DNA of 64,000 nucleotides from Borreliella lanei (GTDB lineage: Bacteria; Spirochaetota; Spirochaetia; Borreliales; Borreliaceae). Below are positions 9,860 through 18,708 of the stretch, one piece after another; within the stretch, counting starts at the first letter, position 1, and the number at the start of each line of letters is the position of its first letter. A program made the position numbers and the translations under genes. Below the pieces are notes generated by a model. It did no database searches. It was given only the letters and a program-made list of their open reading frames with translations, and was not told the DNA's origin. The stretch lies in the NCBI RefSeq assembly GCF_014205895.1, contig NZ_JACHFC010000002.1, positions 124,001 to 188,000 of the forward strand, written 5' to 3'.

Positions 9860-11309
9860 TTGACAAACTTTCTAAAAGAATTTCATTTGCAAGTCTAGGA
9901 TTAATCTTTCCTGAAGATTTTTTCATTATTTGCCCCATCATAAATTTAATAGCATGATCTTTACCCTTTTTGTAAAGTTCAATTGATTTGGGATTTTCAT
10001 CTAAAACTTCAAGCACAATCTGCTTAATAACAAACTTATCACTTATTTGTTCTAATTGATTTTCACTTATAACAACAGAAGCAGAAACTCCTCTGGCTAT
10101 CATCTCTGAAAATACTCTTTTTGCCATTTTACTACTTATTTTGCCAACAACAATAAATTCTACAAGCTCTGTAATATAGCTTGGAAGCAAATTAAATTCA
10201 AGAACACTAATCCCTTTATCATTAAGAACGCTTAAAACTTCGGACAATATCCAATTGGCTACTTTTTTAGGATCGCTTGCATTAATAACAGCCTCTTCGA
10301 AATATCTAAGCAGGTGCTTATCTGCTGTTAAAGTAATAACATCAAAATCACTTAGCCCATATTGACCTTTAAGCCTAACTCTTGCATCAAATGGAAGTTC
10401 AATTAACTTCAAATTTTTAATATTATCAATATAAGAATCATCAATCTCTATTAAAGACAGATCAGGTTCTTGAAAATAACGATAATCAGATACTGTCTCT
10501 TTGTTTCTTTGAATCACTGTTACTCCACTCTTATCATCAAATCCTCTAGTGTGCTTACCACAACTATCAAGGGTTTTCCTAAATTGAACCCACTCCTGTT
10601 GCTGCCTTAATTCTTCATATTCAATGGCAGCTTTAATAGATTTAAAAGAATTTAAATTCTTTATTTCAGCTATAGGAGTTTTATGCTCAACACCACTCTC
10701 TTTAACAATTAAATTAACATTTACATCACATCTAAAAGAACCATTTTCCATATTGCATTCTGACAAATCAAGATACCTAAAAATTTCTCTTAAAGAAGTT
10801 AAAAAAGCAACTGCCTCATCCCCACTACTAATATCTGGAGCAGAAACAATCTCAAGCAAAGGAGCACCCGAACGATTAAAATCAATATAACTTTGATTTT
10901 CACTATCTAACAAATGTAGACTCTTGCCAGAATCTTCTTCCATATGAATTCTAATAATGTTAATCCTTTTGGGACCAGAAGGGGTTTCAATTAATAAGCT
11001 TCCCCCCTCACAAATCGGCTTATCATTTTGCGAAATTTGATATCCTTTTGGCAAATCTGGATAATAATAATGCTTTCTATCAAATTTAACAACATTTCTA
11101 ATCTTTGAATTTGTAGCATGCCCTGCTAAAATTGCGCTATTAATAAGCTCTACATTCACACTTGGTAATGAACCAGGCAGCCCAAGACAAATTGGGCAAA
11201 CACGAGAATTGGGCACTCCTCCAAACTCATTCTTACATCCACAAAAAGCCTTTGTTTTTAAACCCAGTTGAACATGAATTTCTAATCCAATAACTAATTT
11301 ATATTCCAT
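9852..11309 (-). CDS. gatB: Asp-tRNA(Asn)/Glu-tRNA(Gln) amidotransferase subunit B
   Basis: Kinase subunit of GatCAB, which activates the misacylated Glu-tRNA(Gln) (or Asp-tRNA) for amidation. The 485-residue protein starts with YKLVIGLEIHVQL and has the Zn-binding cysteines in KAFCGC and RVCPICLGLPGSLP. It also has the FDRKHYYYPDLPKGYQISQ and HMEEDSGKS blocks, FNRSGAPLLEIVSAPD and the C-terminal YqeY-like tail with KFMMGQIMKKSSGKINP. It overlaps gatA by 11 bases. With GltX in the window and no GlnRS seen here, the tRNA(Gln) pathway is the likely role. Confidence 0.96.
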   Translation of the reverse strand: MEYKLVIGLEIHVQLGLKTKAFCGCKNEFGGVPNSRVCPICLGLPGSLPSVNVELINSAILAGHATNSKIRNVVKFDRKHYYYPDLPKGYQISQNDKPICEGGSLLIETPSGPKRINIIRIHMEEDSGKSLHLLDSENQSYIDFNRSGAPLLEIVSAPDISSGDEAVAFLTSLREIFRYLDLSECNMENGSFRCDVNVNLIVKESGVEHKTPIAEIKNLNSFKSIKAAIEYEELRQQQEWVQFRKTLDSCGKHTRGFDDKSGVTVIQRNKETVSDYRYFQEPDLSLIEIDDSYIDNIKNLKLIELPFDARVRLKGQYGLSDFDVITLTADKHLLRYFEEAVINASDPKKVANWILSEVLSVLNDKGISVLEFNLLPSYITELVEFIVVGKISSKMAKRVFSEMIARGVSASVVISENQLEQISDKFVIKQIVLEVLDENPKSIELYKKGKDHAIKFMMGQIMKKSSGKINPRLANEILLESLSNV

Positions 11310-12744
11310 TCAATCCTAATTCCCTAATCACATTTTTTGAAAAACTTAAAAGTTCAAAATCCTTCTTGCTGCGCCCAATAATTTGCATTCCAATTGACAA
11401 TCCTTCCTCATCCTTAGAATACGGAAGCGAAATAGCAGGAGCTCCAATAAGATTTGCAATCACAGTACAAATATCTGAATAATACATTTTAACAGGATCA
11501 TCAAAATCCAAACCAAGTCTAAAAGGTTTAACAAAGCTTGTTGGGGTAATAATAAAATCACAGCTTTCAAAAAGCTTGTTAAATTTAGGAATAATCAAAT
11601 TTTGAAGAATTTCACAAGCTTTTGCATAATATTTAGAATCATAACCTTCTGACAATAAATAATTTCCAAGAACAATACGCCTTTTAACTTCTTCAGACAA
11701 GAAATTGCTCCTATGTTTAAAATAAAAATCATTAAGACTCAAGCTTTCCGACATCCTCTTTCCATAACAAATTCCAGTATAACGAGCAAGATTGGAGGAT
11801 GCTTCAACAGGAGAAATTGTATAATAAATTGATAAAATAAAATTAATCTCTTCTATTGAAACTTCTTTTATATTAATACCTTTTGACAAAAGATCTAATT
11901 TAAATTTGGCAAAACTACTTGCAACATTTTTGTCCATTAAATCTTCGCTAAGTTCTTTGATTACAGCTAAATTTTTACCTTGCAACGACTCAATTTTTAA
12001 AGGATAAAAATCATCAAAGATATCTACACTAGTAGAATCCATTTTATCAGCTCCACAAGTATGCTTTAAAATTAAAGCAATATCTTCAATAGAATGAGAA
12101 AAAAATCCTATTTGATCAAAAGACGAAGCATAAGATGCAAGCCCATAGCGAGAAAGACCTCCATAAGAAGGCTTGAAACCTAAAATTCCCGAAAAAGATG
12201 CAGGAAGCCTGACAGAACCTCCAGTATCACTACCAAGCGAAAAAGGTGCTTGAAAAGCTGCAACTACAGCTGCAGAGCCCCCAGAACTACCACCTATAAC
12301 ATATTCTCTATTTAAAGGATTTAAAGTTGCACCATAATAAGAAAATTCACAGGTAGAACCCATGGCAAATTCATCCATATTGGTTCTACCAATTAAAATT
12401 GCCCCTTTATTCTTAAGTCTTTTAATCACAGTCGCATCATAAGGAGAAATATAGCCTTTTAAAATTTCAGAAGCACAAGTTAAAGATTTATCTTGAATTG
12501 AAATATTATCTTTAACTGCAATAAGCATGCCAATTAAAGGCAAATCTTCCAATTCACAATTCTTTAAACAGTCGTCATACCTTTTTGCAATCTCTAAAGA
12601 ATCATCAAAAAATTCAATATATCCATTGATATCTTTATTTAATTCATAATTACTTTTATAAGCAAGTAAAATATCATAAATTTTACATTTTTTAGTTAAA
12701 ACTAATTCTTGAATTTTGGTTAAAGTTAAATTGCTTAAATCCAA
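11299..12744 (-). CDS. gatA: Asp-tRNA(Asn)/Glu-tRNA(Gln) amidotransferase subunit A
   Basis: Glutaminase/amidase subunit of GatCAB. The amidase signature is complete: the catalytic Lys in LIAVKDNI, the GRTNMDEFAMGSTCE block and GGSSGGSAAVVAAF. The nucleophile Ser lies in GSDTGGSVRLPASFSG. It has 481 residues, normal for the family. The start is a TTG codon, supported by an ATAAGGATAAT site about 8 bases upstream. The gene follows gatC by 10 bases and overlaps gatB. Confidence 0.96.
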   Translation of the reverse strand: MDLSNLTLTKIQELVLTKKCKIYDILLAYKSNYELNKDINGYIEFFDDSLEIAKRYDDCLKNCELEDLPLIGMLIAVKDNISIQDKSLTCASEILKGYISPYDATVIKRLKNKGAILIGRTNMDEFAMGSTCEFSYYGATLNPLNREYVIGGSSGGSAAVVAAFQAPFSLGSDTGGSVRLPASFSGILGFKPSYGGLSRYGLASYASSFDQIGFFSHSIEDIALILKHTCGADKMDSTSVDIFDDFYPLKIESLQGKNLAVIKELSEDLMDKNVASSFAKFKLDLLSKGINIKEVSIEEINFILSIYYTISPVEASSNLARYTGICYGKRMSESLSLNDFYFKHRSNFLSEEVKRRIVLGNYLLSEGYDSKYYAKACEILQNLIIPKFNKLFESCDFIITPTSFVKPFRLGLDFDDPVKMYYSDICTVIANLIGAPAISLPYSKDEEGLSIGMQIIGRSKKDFELLSFSKNVIRELGLNGI

Positions 12745-12754
12745 TACATTATCC

Positions 12755-13030
12755 TTATTCTAATATTTTAGGAGATGAAAAATATCCATCTAAAAACGAG
12801 TTACTAAGCTTTTTAATTGATTCAATAGAAAGAGAAAATCTTACCTTATCCTCACGTAATGTAGAAATCTTTTTCTTATTAGCATTAAAATTAATTTGAA
12901 CCTCAAAATTTGAAATTTCATTAACTAACCTAATAACTTTCTCAAATTTTGAAATAAATTTATCTTCACTCTCTCTACTAAGTGTCACTAAGCTTAATTT
13001 TAAACTATTTTCTAAATGTATATCTTTCAA
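12755..13030 (-). CDS. gatC: Asp-tRNA(Asn)/Glu-tRNA(Gln) amidotransferase subunit C
   Basis: Small (91 residues) subunit that stabilises GatA and wraps between GatA and GatB. Sequence similarity is weak, as is common for GatC, but the N-terminal 'sl.ls.ee..kf...f..i...v..i' helix pattern is present (LSLVTLSRESEDKFISKFEKVI). The C-terminal DGYFSSPKILE corresponds to the family's '..g.f.vPkil' ending. Position directly upstream of gatA supports the call. Translation starts at TTG with a GAGG site. Confidence 0.88.
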   Translation of the reverse strand: MKDIHLENSLKLSLVTLSRESEDKFISKFEKVIRLVNEISNFEVQINFNANKKKISTLREDKVRFSLSIESIKKLSNSFLDGYFSSPKILE

Positions 13031-13039
13031 AATAAACCT

Positions 13040-15136
13040 CTAAACTTTAACAATTTTTTTAACATACTCAGGACTCAAAATAGCTTTCTTCCCATTTCTC
13101 AAACTAATTTTAACAAACTGTAAGTTGCTTTGGTACCAGCTATCAACAACTATTCCCTTTTCTCCATTATAAATTATATAGTCTCCAATATTAAATCTAA
13201 TATCCCTTTTGCTATCAATAAAAAAATTATTAAAATTCTCTTTTAAATATTCGGGAATAAAGACAATGTCATAAGAGTTTTTGTCAATATCTTGAAAAAA
13301 AACGGAAGGCAAAGTGCCTTTATAAGAACCTCTAAAAGCTCGCTTTAAATTTAAGGTAATAATAAGCTCTGATTTAGCTCTTGTAATTGCAACATAAAAA
13401 AGCCTTCTTTCCTCTTCAAGTCTATCTTCTGTTAATTCTTCAATTTCAGCCGGTAAAAGACCTTTCTCGAGTCCAGAAATCACAACCCTATCAAATTCAA
13501 GCCCCTTAACACCGTGAATTGAAGACAAAAGTATATTGGACTTAAAATCTCCAGAAATTAAAGGAGAAAGCGAAGAATTTTCTAAAAATATAGCAAGACC
13601 TTCAAATGTACCTGAATATTCAATTCCACTATTAATAAGCTCTTCAATATTCCTTAATTTTTCGTCCTTATCAAATTTTTTATAATAATCTAAAAGACCA
13701 AACTTAATTACAACATTCTCAATAAAAGCAGATAAATTAATATAATTATCTTCAAAAAGTTTTTTACCCAGCTCATCATAAACATTTAAAAACAACAAAA
13801 GAGACTCTTTGACTCTATTTTTAAGCAAACTCAAAACTTTTTTACTTGCACAAAACAAATTGAAATTAACATCATCATCGTTTAAAGCACTAATTATTTT
13901 GTCTAGAGCAGTTTTTCCAATTCCTCTAGAAGGCTTGTTTATCATTCTTAAAAAAGCTATTTTATCTTTCTTGTTTATAAAAAGCCTAAGCAAACAAATA
14001 ATATCCTTTATTTCCTCTCTATCATAAAATTTAATTGATCCTAAAACCTTGTATGGGATATTCTTCTTTAAAAAAGCTGTTTCAAAATGAAAAGATTGAG
14101 AATTGAACCTATAAAGTATTGCTGTCTGAATATCATTGGAAATAAGCAAATTAGAAAAATATTCAGCTTCATCTGAAGTGCTTTGAAAAACTAAAAATTT
14201 CATCCTTTTATTAGAACTATTTTGAGTTGTTATTTGTTTTTCATACCTATTTTTATTTTTTGAAATAACCTCATTTGCAATGCCCACTATATTTGAATTT
14301 GAGCGATAATTTTGCACTAAATAAAATTTAATAACATTATCGAAAGTTTTTTCAAATTCAAGAATATTTTCAATTCTAGCTCCTCTAAAAGAATAAATTG
14401 ACTGATCTTCATCTCCCACAACCATAAAATACATACCATCTAAATAAAGTTCTTTCAAAAATAAAAATTGTGAATAATTTGTATCTTGATATTCATCTAC
14501 AAAAATAACTTTAAATCTAGATTGAATAGATTCTTTTAAAGATTTAGATTGCCTAAGCATTAAAATAGGCTTAATAATAAGATCTGAAAAATCAAAAGCA
14601 TTATTTTTGGCTTTCTCTTCCTCATAAATTTTGATATAGTCATATTCCTTTTCTGTAAATTCAATAAATTTTTCTAAGAAAAAATTTTCTTTGTCTTTTA
14701 AAATCAAAGCTGCAATATGTTTTGCCATTTCAAGATTTGGAGCAAGATCAATTTGTTTAACAAATTTAACAACATCATTAGTATCCCAAATTGTAAAATT
14801 TGAATCGTAATTTTTATCAAAATCCTTATAATAAACTCTCAAAAGCCAAGACCCAAAAGAATGAAAAGTTTGAATATGAAGTTTTTTGTCAAATTTTAAA
14901 AGATCATTTATCCTATCATTCATTTCATTTGCAGCTTTGTTAGTAAAAGTTAAAGCCAAAATTTCATTAGGATCTATATTCATATGCTTGATTAAATGCA
15001 CAATTTTTGCAATTATAACTCTTGTTTTACCGCTTCCAGGCCCTGCCAAAACAAGCATTGGATTTTTACTTTTACTAAAAACAATTTTCTCTTGAGAAGT
15101 ATTTAAGCTAGAAAAAAATTTTTTTATTTTATCCAT
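13040..15136 (-). CDS. uvrD: UvrD/PcrA-type superfamily 1 DNA helicase
   Basis: ATP-dependent 3'-5' DNA helicase for nucleotide-excision and mismatch repair. The 698-residue protein shows the SF1 motifs in order: Q motif (LNTSQEKIV), Walker A LAGPGSGKTRVI, Ia ALTFTNKAANEM, II VDEYQDTNYSQ, III VGDEDQSIYSFRGA, IV VQNYRSN, V SIHGVKGLEFDRVVI and VI RRLFYVAITRAK. The C-terminus (about 640-698) has a Tudor-like, KOW-like segment (FNIGDYIIYNGEKGIVVD) typical of PcrA/UvrD tails. It sits 2 bases after the upstream RodZ-like gene and 9 bases before gatC, clearly in one operon. Confidence 0.96.
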   Translation of the reverse strand: MDKIKKFFSSLNTSQEKIVFSKSKNPMLVLAGPGSGKTRVIIAKIVHLIKHMNIDPNEILALTFTNKAANEMNDRINDLLKFDKKLHIQTFHSFGSWLLRVYYKDFDKNYDSNFTIWDTNDVVKFVKQIDLAPNLEMAKHIAALILKDKENFFLEKFIEFTEKEYDYIKIYEEEKAKNNAFDFSDLIIKPILMLRQSKSLKESIQSRFKVIFVDEYQDTNYSQFLFLKELYLDGMYFMVVGDEDQSIYSFRGARIENILEFEKTFDNVIKFYLVQNYRSNSNIVGIANEVISKNKNRYEKQITTQNSSNKRMKFLVFQSTSDEAEYFSNLLISNDIQTAILYRFNSQSFHFETAFLKKNIPYKVLGSIKFYDREEIKDIICLLRLFINKKDKIAFLRMINKPSRGIGKTALDKIISALNDDDVNFNLFCASKKVLSLLKNRVKESLLLFLNVYDELGKKLFEDNYINLSAFIENVVIKFGLLDYYKKFDKDEKLRNIEELINSGIEYSGTFEGLAIFLENSSLSPLISGDFKSNILLSSIHGVKGLEFDRVVISGLEKGLLPAEIEELTEDRLEEERRLFYVAITRAKSELIITLNLKRAFRGSYKGTLPSVFFQDIDKNSYDIVFIPEYLKENFNNFFIDSKRDIRFNIGDYIIYNGEKGIVVDSWYQSNLQFVKISLRNGKKAILSPEYVKKIVKV

Positions 15137-15138
15137 TA

Positions 15139-16338
15139 TTAATAAACTTCAGAAACCTTAAGATCAAACCCTGAAGGGGTCTTTACCCAAAAGAATTGAA
15201 CAGCAAAAATCTCTTTTCCCCGCTCTTTTAAAAAAGGAGTAATGTCCCTGTCATTAAGAATAATATTAACATCAGAAAGTCTTGAAAAAAATAGTATCAA
15301 AGATTTTTCAAAAGCTAAATTAATAGGAATACCCTTGGATGCAAAAAGAGACTTGCCATAAAGATTGTTTTCATCAGCATATCTAAAAAACGTATCATTT
15401 AAAAAATCGATTTTCAAATCAACATTTGAAAGTTTTTGAGAAGAATATAGGGTAAGATAATCGCTACTTGGTAATTTTTCAGCTCCCTTAACATCAAACT
15501 GCCAATTTAAAATATTAAATCTATCGTCGATATTAGTTTCAGATACATATTTAACATTTAAAGCAAAAGACTCTAAACTTACATGAGCTATTTTCAACTT
15601 ATCATAATAATAATTTTCATAAATAATTTTGACTCTAATATTATCATCAAGGTTTATCTCTTTAAACTCTCCTAAATTTAAAATATTTTTACTTTTTTTA
15701 GACTCATTAACAATAACTAAATCGTCGCTAATAAACGATGCTCTATATTTTACAATATCATCGCCATATGCTAAAGATAAAAAATCTCCCTCTTTAAGAG
15801 AAACATTCCAAAAATTCTTTTTATCAAAAGACACTTCATGAATATTTGAAATTATCTTTTCATCCTGACTAAGCTTGAAAAATTTTTTAAAATAAACTTC
15901 CACTTCTCTAAAATAAAAAAACACAAATAATAAAAAAATAACACCAACAATGCCTAACAGGATTTTTAACATACTTAAAGATTCTAAGCTAAAAAAAAAC
16001 AATTTTTTTTCTGGAACTTTATTGTCACCTAAAAATCCTAAATTTGAAATTTTATCTTCAGATCTAATCCCAATATAACTATTATTAAGTCTACTTTTAT
16101 AATCCTTAAAAAGTGTTGATATTAATCTAGAATCAATGTCTAAATACTCGCTATAAGTTCTTAAAAATCCAACGGCCAAAACTTCGTTTGGAAAAATTTC
16201 AATATTAGAATCTTCAAGAGCTTTAAGATACTTAACAGAAATTTTAATATCATCAGCTACCATTTCAAGAGTCAAATTTTTACCATTTCTAATTTTTCTC
16301 AAATAACTCCCAAATTTAATAAAATCATTTTCTTCCAT
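15139..16338 (-). CDS. RodZ-like membrane protein with N-terminal helix-turn-helix
   Basis: A 399-residue protein corresponding to BB0345. An N-terminal Xre/HTH_25-type domain (about 8-66; GSYLRKIRNGKNLTLEMVAD, then VKYLKALEDSN and a VGFLRTYSEYL helix) precedes a single membrane helix (about 123-143). A large, mostly beta-rich extracytoplasmic domain follows. That layout is the RodZ architecture (cytoplasmic HTH contacting MreB, one TM, periplasmic domain), but the external domain is not recognisably RodZ and is larger than usual. It lies between the LolA-like gene and uvrD. A role in cell shape is inferred from architecture only. Confidence 0.8.
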   Translation of the reverse strand: MEENDFIKFGSYLRKIRNGKNLTLEMVADDIKISVKYLKALEDSNIEIFPNEVLAVGFLRTYSEYLDIDSRLISTLFKDYKSRLNNSYIGIRSEDKISNLGFLGDNKVPEKKLFFFSLESLSMLKILLGIVGVIFLLFVFFYFREVEVYFKKFFKLSQDEKIISNIHEVSFDKKNFWNVSLKEGDFLSLAYGDDIVKYRASFISDDLVIVNESKKSKNILNLGEFKEINLDDNIRVKIIYENYYYDKLKIAHVSLESFALNVKYVSETNIDDRFNILNWQFDVKGAEKLPSSDYLTLYSSQKLSNVDLKIDFLNDTFFRYADENNLYGKSLFASKGIPINLAFEKSLILFFSRLSDVNIILNDRDITPFLKERGKEIFAVQFFWVKTPSGFDLKVSEVY

Positions 16339-16349
16339 AGATTTAAACC

Positions 16350-17000
16350 TTAATTTTTCTTAATATCATATAAAAAATTATCTACTTTATTCGAAGACTT
16401 TGGAGGATCATATTTAAATTTGCTATCAAGAATTCCAACATTAAACTTCACAGCAGTTAAATCAATAACTATTTCGCGCCCACCACTAGTAGGAAAAGCA
16501 GTAATTCTTCTAATTATTCCATCCGGAGCAAAAGCAATAATAAAAGAATTAATAGTAGCAGCACCCTTGTAAAGCTTTCTAGAAAAGGTTAATTTAATAT
16601 ATTTTCCAGGCTCAGATGAATCTAGATCTTCTAGATTTGGAGAATTGGTATAAGACACGCTGTACTCGCTATTTAAAACTTTCATAAGGCCTCCCCCACT
16701 ACTACCCTTTACTAATTGCTGATTAAAAGAAGTCCCAAGAGATGGAACATAAACTGTCAAAAATTCACCATCGCTTACAAAAACTTGATTATTTGAATCT
16801 AAATTAATAATAAACTTGTCTGGAAACTTATAAAGCAAAACACCTGTTTGCTTTAACCCCTTTAAAGTAAAATTAATTGTTGCTTGCATATCCTCTATAT
16901 TTTGATATTTAGCATAAATTCCTTCAAAATATTGATTTGCAGATATTTGAGAAAACACAGCAACAGGGTACAAAACTAATAAAAGAATTGTTTTTATCAT
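16350..17000 (-). CDS. LolA-like periplasmic lipoprotein carrier
   Basis: A protein of 216 residues if translation starts at the ATG at 17000, which gives a clean signal peptide (MIKTILLLVLYPVAVFSQ) preceded by an AAGAG site. A reading to an ATG at 17096 would add 32 residues before the signal and is unlikely. Segments NQYFEGIYAKYQNIEDMQATINF, a GVLLYKFPDKFIINL strand and 'DGEFLTVYVPSLG' fit the LolA fold, which shuttles lipoproteins between membranes. The homologue BB0346 has, as I recall, been described as an essential, structurally variant LolA. Relevant in an organism with very many lipoproteins. The downstream RodZ-like gene follows by 11 bases. Confidence 0.85.
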   Translation of the reverse strand: MIKTILLLVLYPVAVFSQISANQYFEGIYAKYQNIEDMQATINFTLKGLKQTGVLLYKFPDKFIINLDSNNQVFVSDGEFLTVYVPSLGTSFNQQLVKGSSGGGLMKVLNSEYSVSYTNSPNLEDLDSSEPGKYIKLTFSRKLYKGAATINSFIIAFAPDGIIRRITAFPTSGGREIVIDLTAVKFNVGILDSKFKYDPPKSSNKVDNFLYDIKKN

Positions 17001-17192
17001 TCTATGAACTCTTATTATTAAGCTTAAGCTATTAACAAAACTACATTTAAACAATTTATTGTCAATAAACTTTATTTCTATAATACTACATATCATGGAA
17101 ATAAACTATTATTAATAGTAATAGTTTAATACATAAAATAAAAATTTAAAGCTTGGGTATAAACACCTTTAAAGAATGGGGATTTGATAACA

Positions 17193-18611
17193 ATGTCTTT
17201 GAATTACATTGAAATAAATACTTTGATTAAAGAAATTCCTTTCACAAACTCTTTAATAACAAAAATAATACAACCGGATTACAAAAGTTTGATTTTAGAG
17301 ATTTACAATAAAATTGACAATAAAAAATTTAAAATACTAATCTCTTTAAATCCAAACACTACAAGATTCCATATAACGAAAAAAAATTTCAAAAAGAATG
17401 GTTTAAAATTAAGATTTTCTGACTTTTTAAAATCAAAAATTCAAAATGGAAAAATTATAAAAGCTTTCCAAATGAAAAATGAAAGAATCATTTCTCTTGA
17501 AATTTTAAAAAAGGAAATAATTATCTTATTTATTAAATTGTGGCCATCCTCTCCAAATATAATAGCTACAAACTCAAACTTTAAAATACTAGATGCATAT
17601 TACAGAAGACCAAAAATAAAAGAAAAAACAGGCGAGATCTTTTTAAAAGCTAAAGAAATAAATGAAAGCAATAAAATGTCTGATAAAAAAATCATGGGAC
17701 TGAAAGAAGAATACAATAATAACAACTATACATCTTATTCTGAATTTCTTGAAAATTACTATGAATCACTTAATGATCAAATTAAAAAAACCAATGGAAA
17801 AGAATTGCTTATTGAAAAATATCAAAAAGAGCTAATCGCTTTAGAAAAAAGAATAGACTCTTTAAAACAACAAATTAAATTGATTGAAAACATTGAAAGC
17901 GAAAAGGAAAAAGGCGAGTTGATTTTATTAAATATTAATAAAATACAAAAAGGGATTAAAGAAATAAACCTCTTAAATTATAAAGAAGAAAAAATAAAAA
18001 TATCCTTAAACCAATCATTATCACCAAAAGAAAATGCCTTACAATATTTTAAAGCATATAAAAAGGGCAAAAATTCTTTTAAAACCATACAAAATCAATT
18101 AAAAGATAATCTAGATAAATTCAATTTAATTCAATCAAAAATAACAATGTTAAAAGTCGAAAATTTCATTCCGGAAGAAGAATATAATCAAGAAAAAACT
18201 GCTATTAAAGAAAAAGAAAAAACACCAAAAATAGGCTTGCATTTTACCCATTGTGGATTTGAAATTCTTATTGGAAGAAGCGCAAAAGAAAACGATGAAC
18301 TTTTAAGACATTGCGTTAAAGGAAATGACTATTGGCTTCATACAAGAGATTATCCTGGAGCTTATGTTTTTATTAAAAATCAAAAAAATAAAACTCCTAG
18401 CCTTGATGTCCTTTTGGCTGCTGGTAATTTATGTGTATTTTACACAAAATTAGCAAAAAAATCGGGAAAAGCAGATCTTTACTACACTCAAGTTAAAAAT
18501 TTAAGAAGAGTTAAAAACAAAAAGCTAGGCCTTGTAATTCCAAAAGCAGAAAAAAATTTACATATTAAGCTAGATGAAAATCTAATAAAAAAATTAAAAA
18601 ATCAAACCTAA
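17193..18611 (+). CDS. RqcH/NFACT family protein (annotated fibronectin-binding-like)
   Basis: A 472-residue member of the NFACT family (BB0347), often labelled fibronectin/fibrinogen-binding protein. Family knowledge points to RqcH, which binds stalled 50S-peptidyl-tRNA complexes and adds Ala tails. A reduced NFACT-N domain (about 1-140) is followed by a long coiled-coil region (about 180-345) and a clear NFACT-R/DUF814 domain (from about 355: FTHCGFEILIGRSAKENDELL, then DYWLHTRDYPGAYVFIK). Where B. subtilis RqcH has Asp97-Arg98, this protein appears to have Glu97-Arg98 (MKNERII). I place the start at the ATG at 17193; a TTG at 17184 in frame is too close to the GGGG ribosome site. Confidence 0.87.
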   Translation: MSLNYIEINTLIKEIPFTNSLITKIIQPDYKSLILEIYNKIDNKKFKILISLNPNTTRFHITKKNFKKNGLKLRFSDFLKSKIQNGKIIKAFQMKNERIISLEILKKEIIILFIKLWPSSPNIIATNSNFKILDAYYRRPKIKEKTGEIFLKAKEINESNKMSDKKIMGLKEEYNNNNYTSYSEFLENYYESLNDQIKKTNGKELLIEKYQKELIALEKRIDSLKQQIKLIENIESEKEKGELILLNINKIQKGIKEINLLNYKEEKIKISLNQSLSPKENALQYFKAYKKGKNSFKTIQNQLKDNLDKFNLIQSKITMLKVENFIPEEEYNQEKTAIKEKEKTPKIGLHFTHCGFEILIGRSAKENDELLRHCVKGNDYWLHTRDYPGAYVFIKNQKNKTPSLDVLLAAGNLCVFYTKLAKKSGKADLYYTQVKNLRRVKNKKLGLVIPKAEKNLHIKLDENLIKKLKNQT

Positions 18612-18655
18612 ACACCGCTTATAGTAAAGTAAAATTTTGATTTTTTTACAAAATA

Positions 18656-18684
18656 TTGTTATTCAAAGACAAAAAGCATAAAAT
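18656..18684 (+). promoter_or_regulatory. Candidate promoter of pyk
   Basis: TTGTTA (18656-18661) and TAAAAT (18679-18684) with a 17-base spacer, 24 bases before the pyk ATG. A GTGGAGGA ribosome site lies between the -10 box and the start. Prediction only. Confidence 0.45.
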
Positions 18685-18708
18685 TTATAAAAGTGGAGGA
18701 AGAACTTT

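Noticed and set aside
17001-17096. N-terminal extension of the LolA-like protein
   Set aside because: It would bury the signal peptide behind 32 residues; the ATG at 17000 has a ribosome site and gives a normal exported protein.
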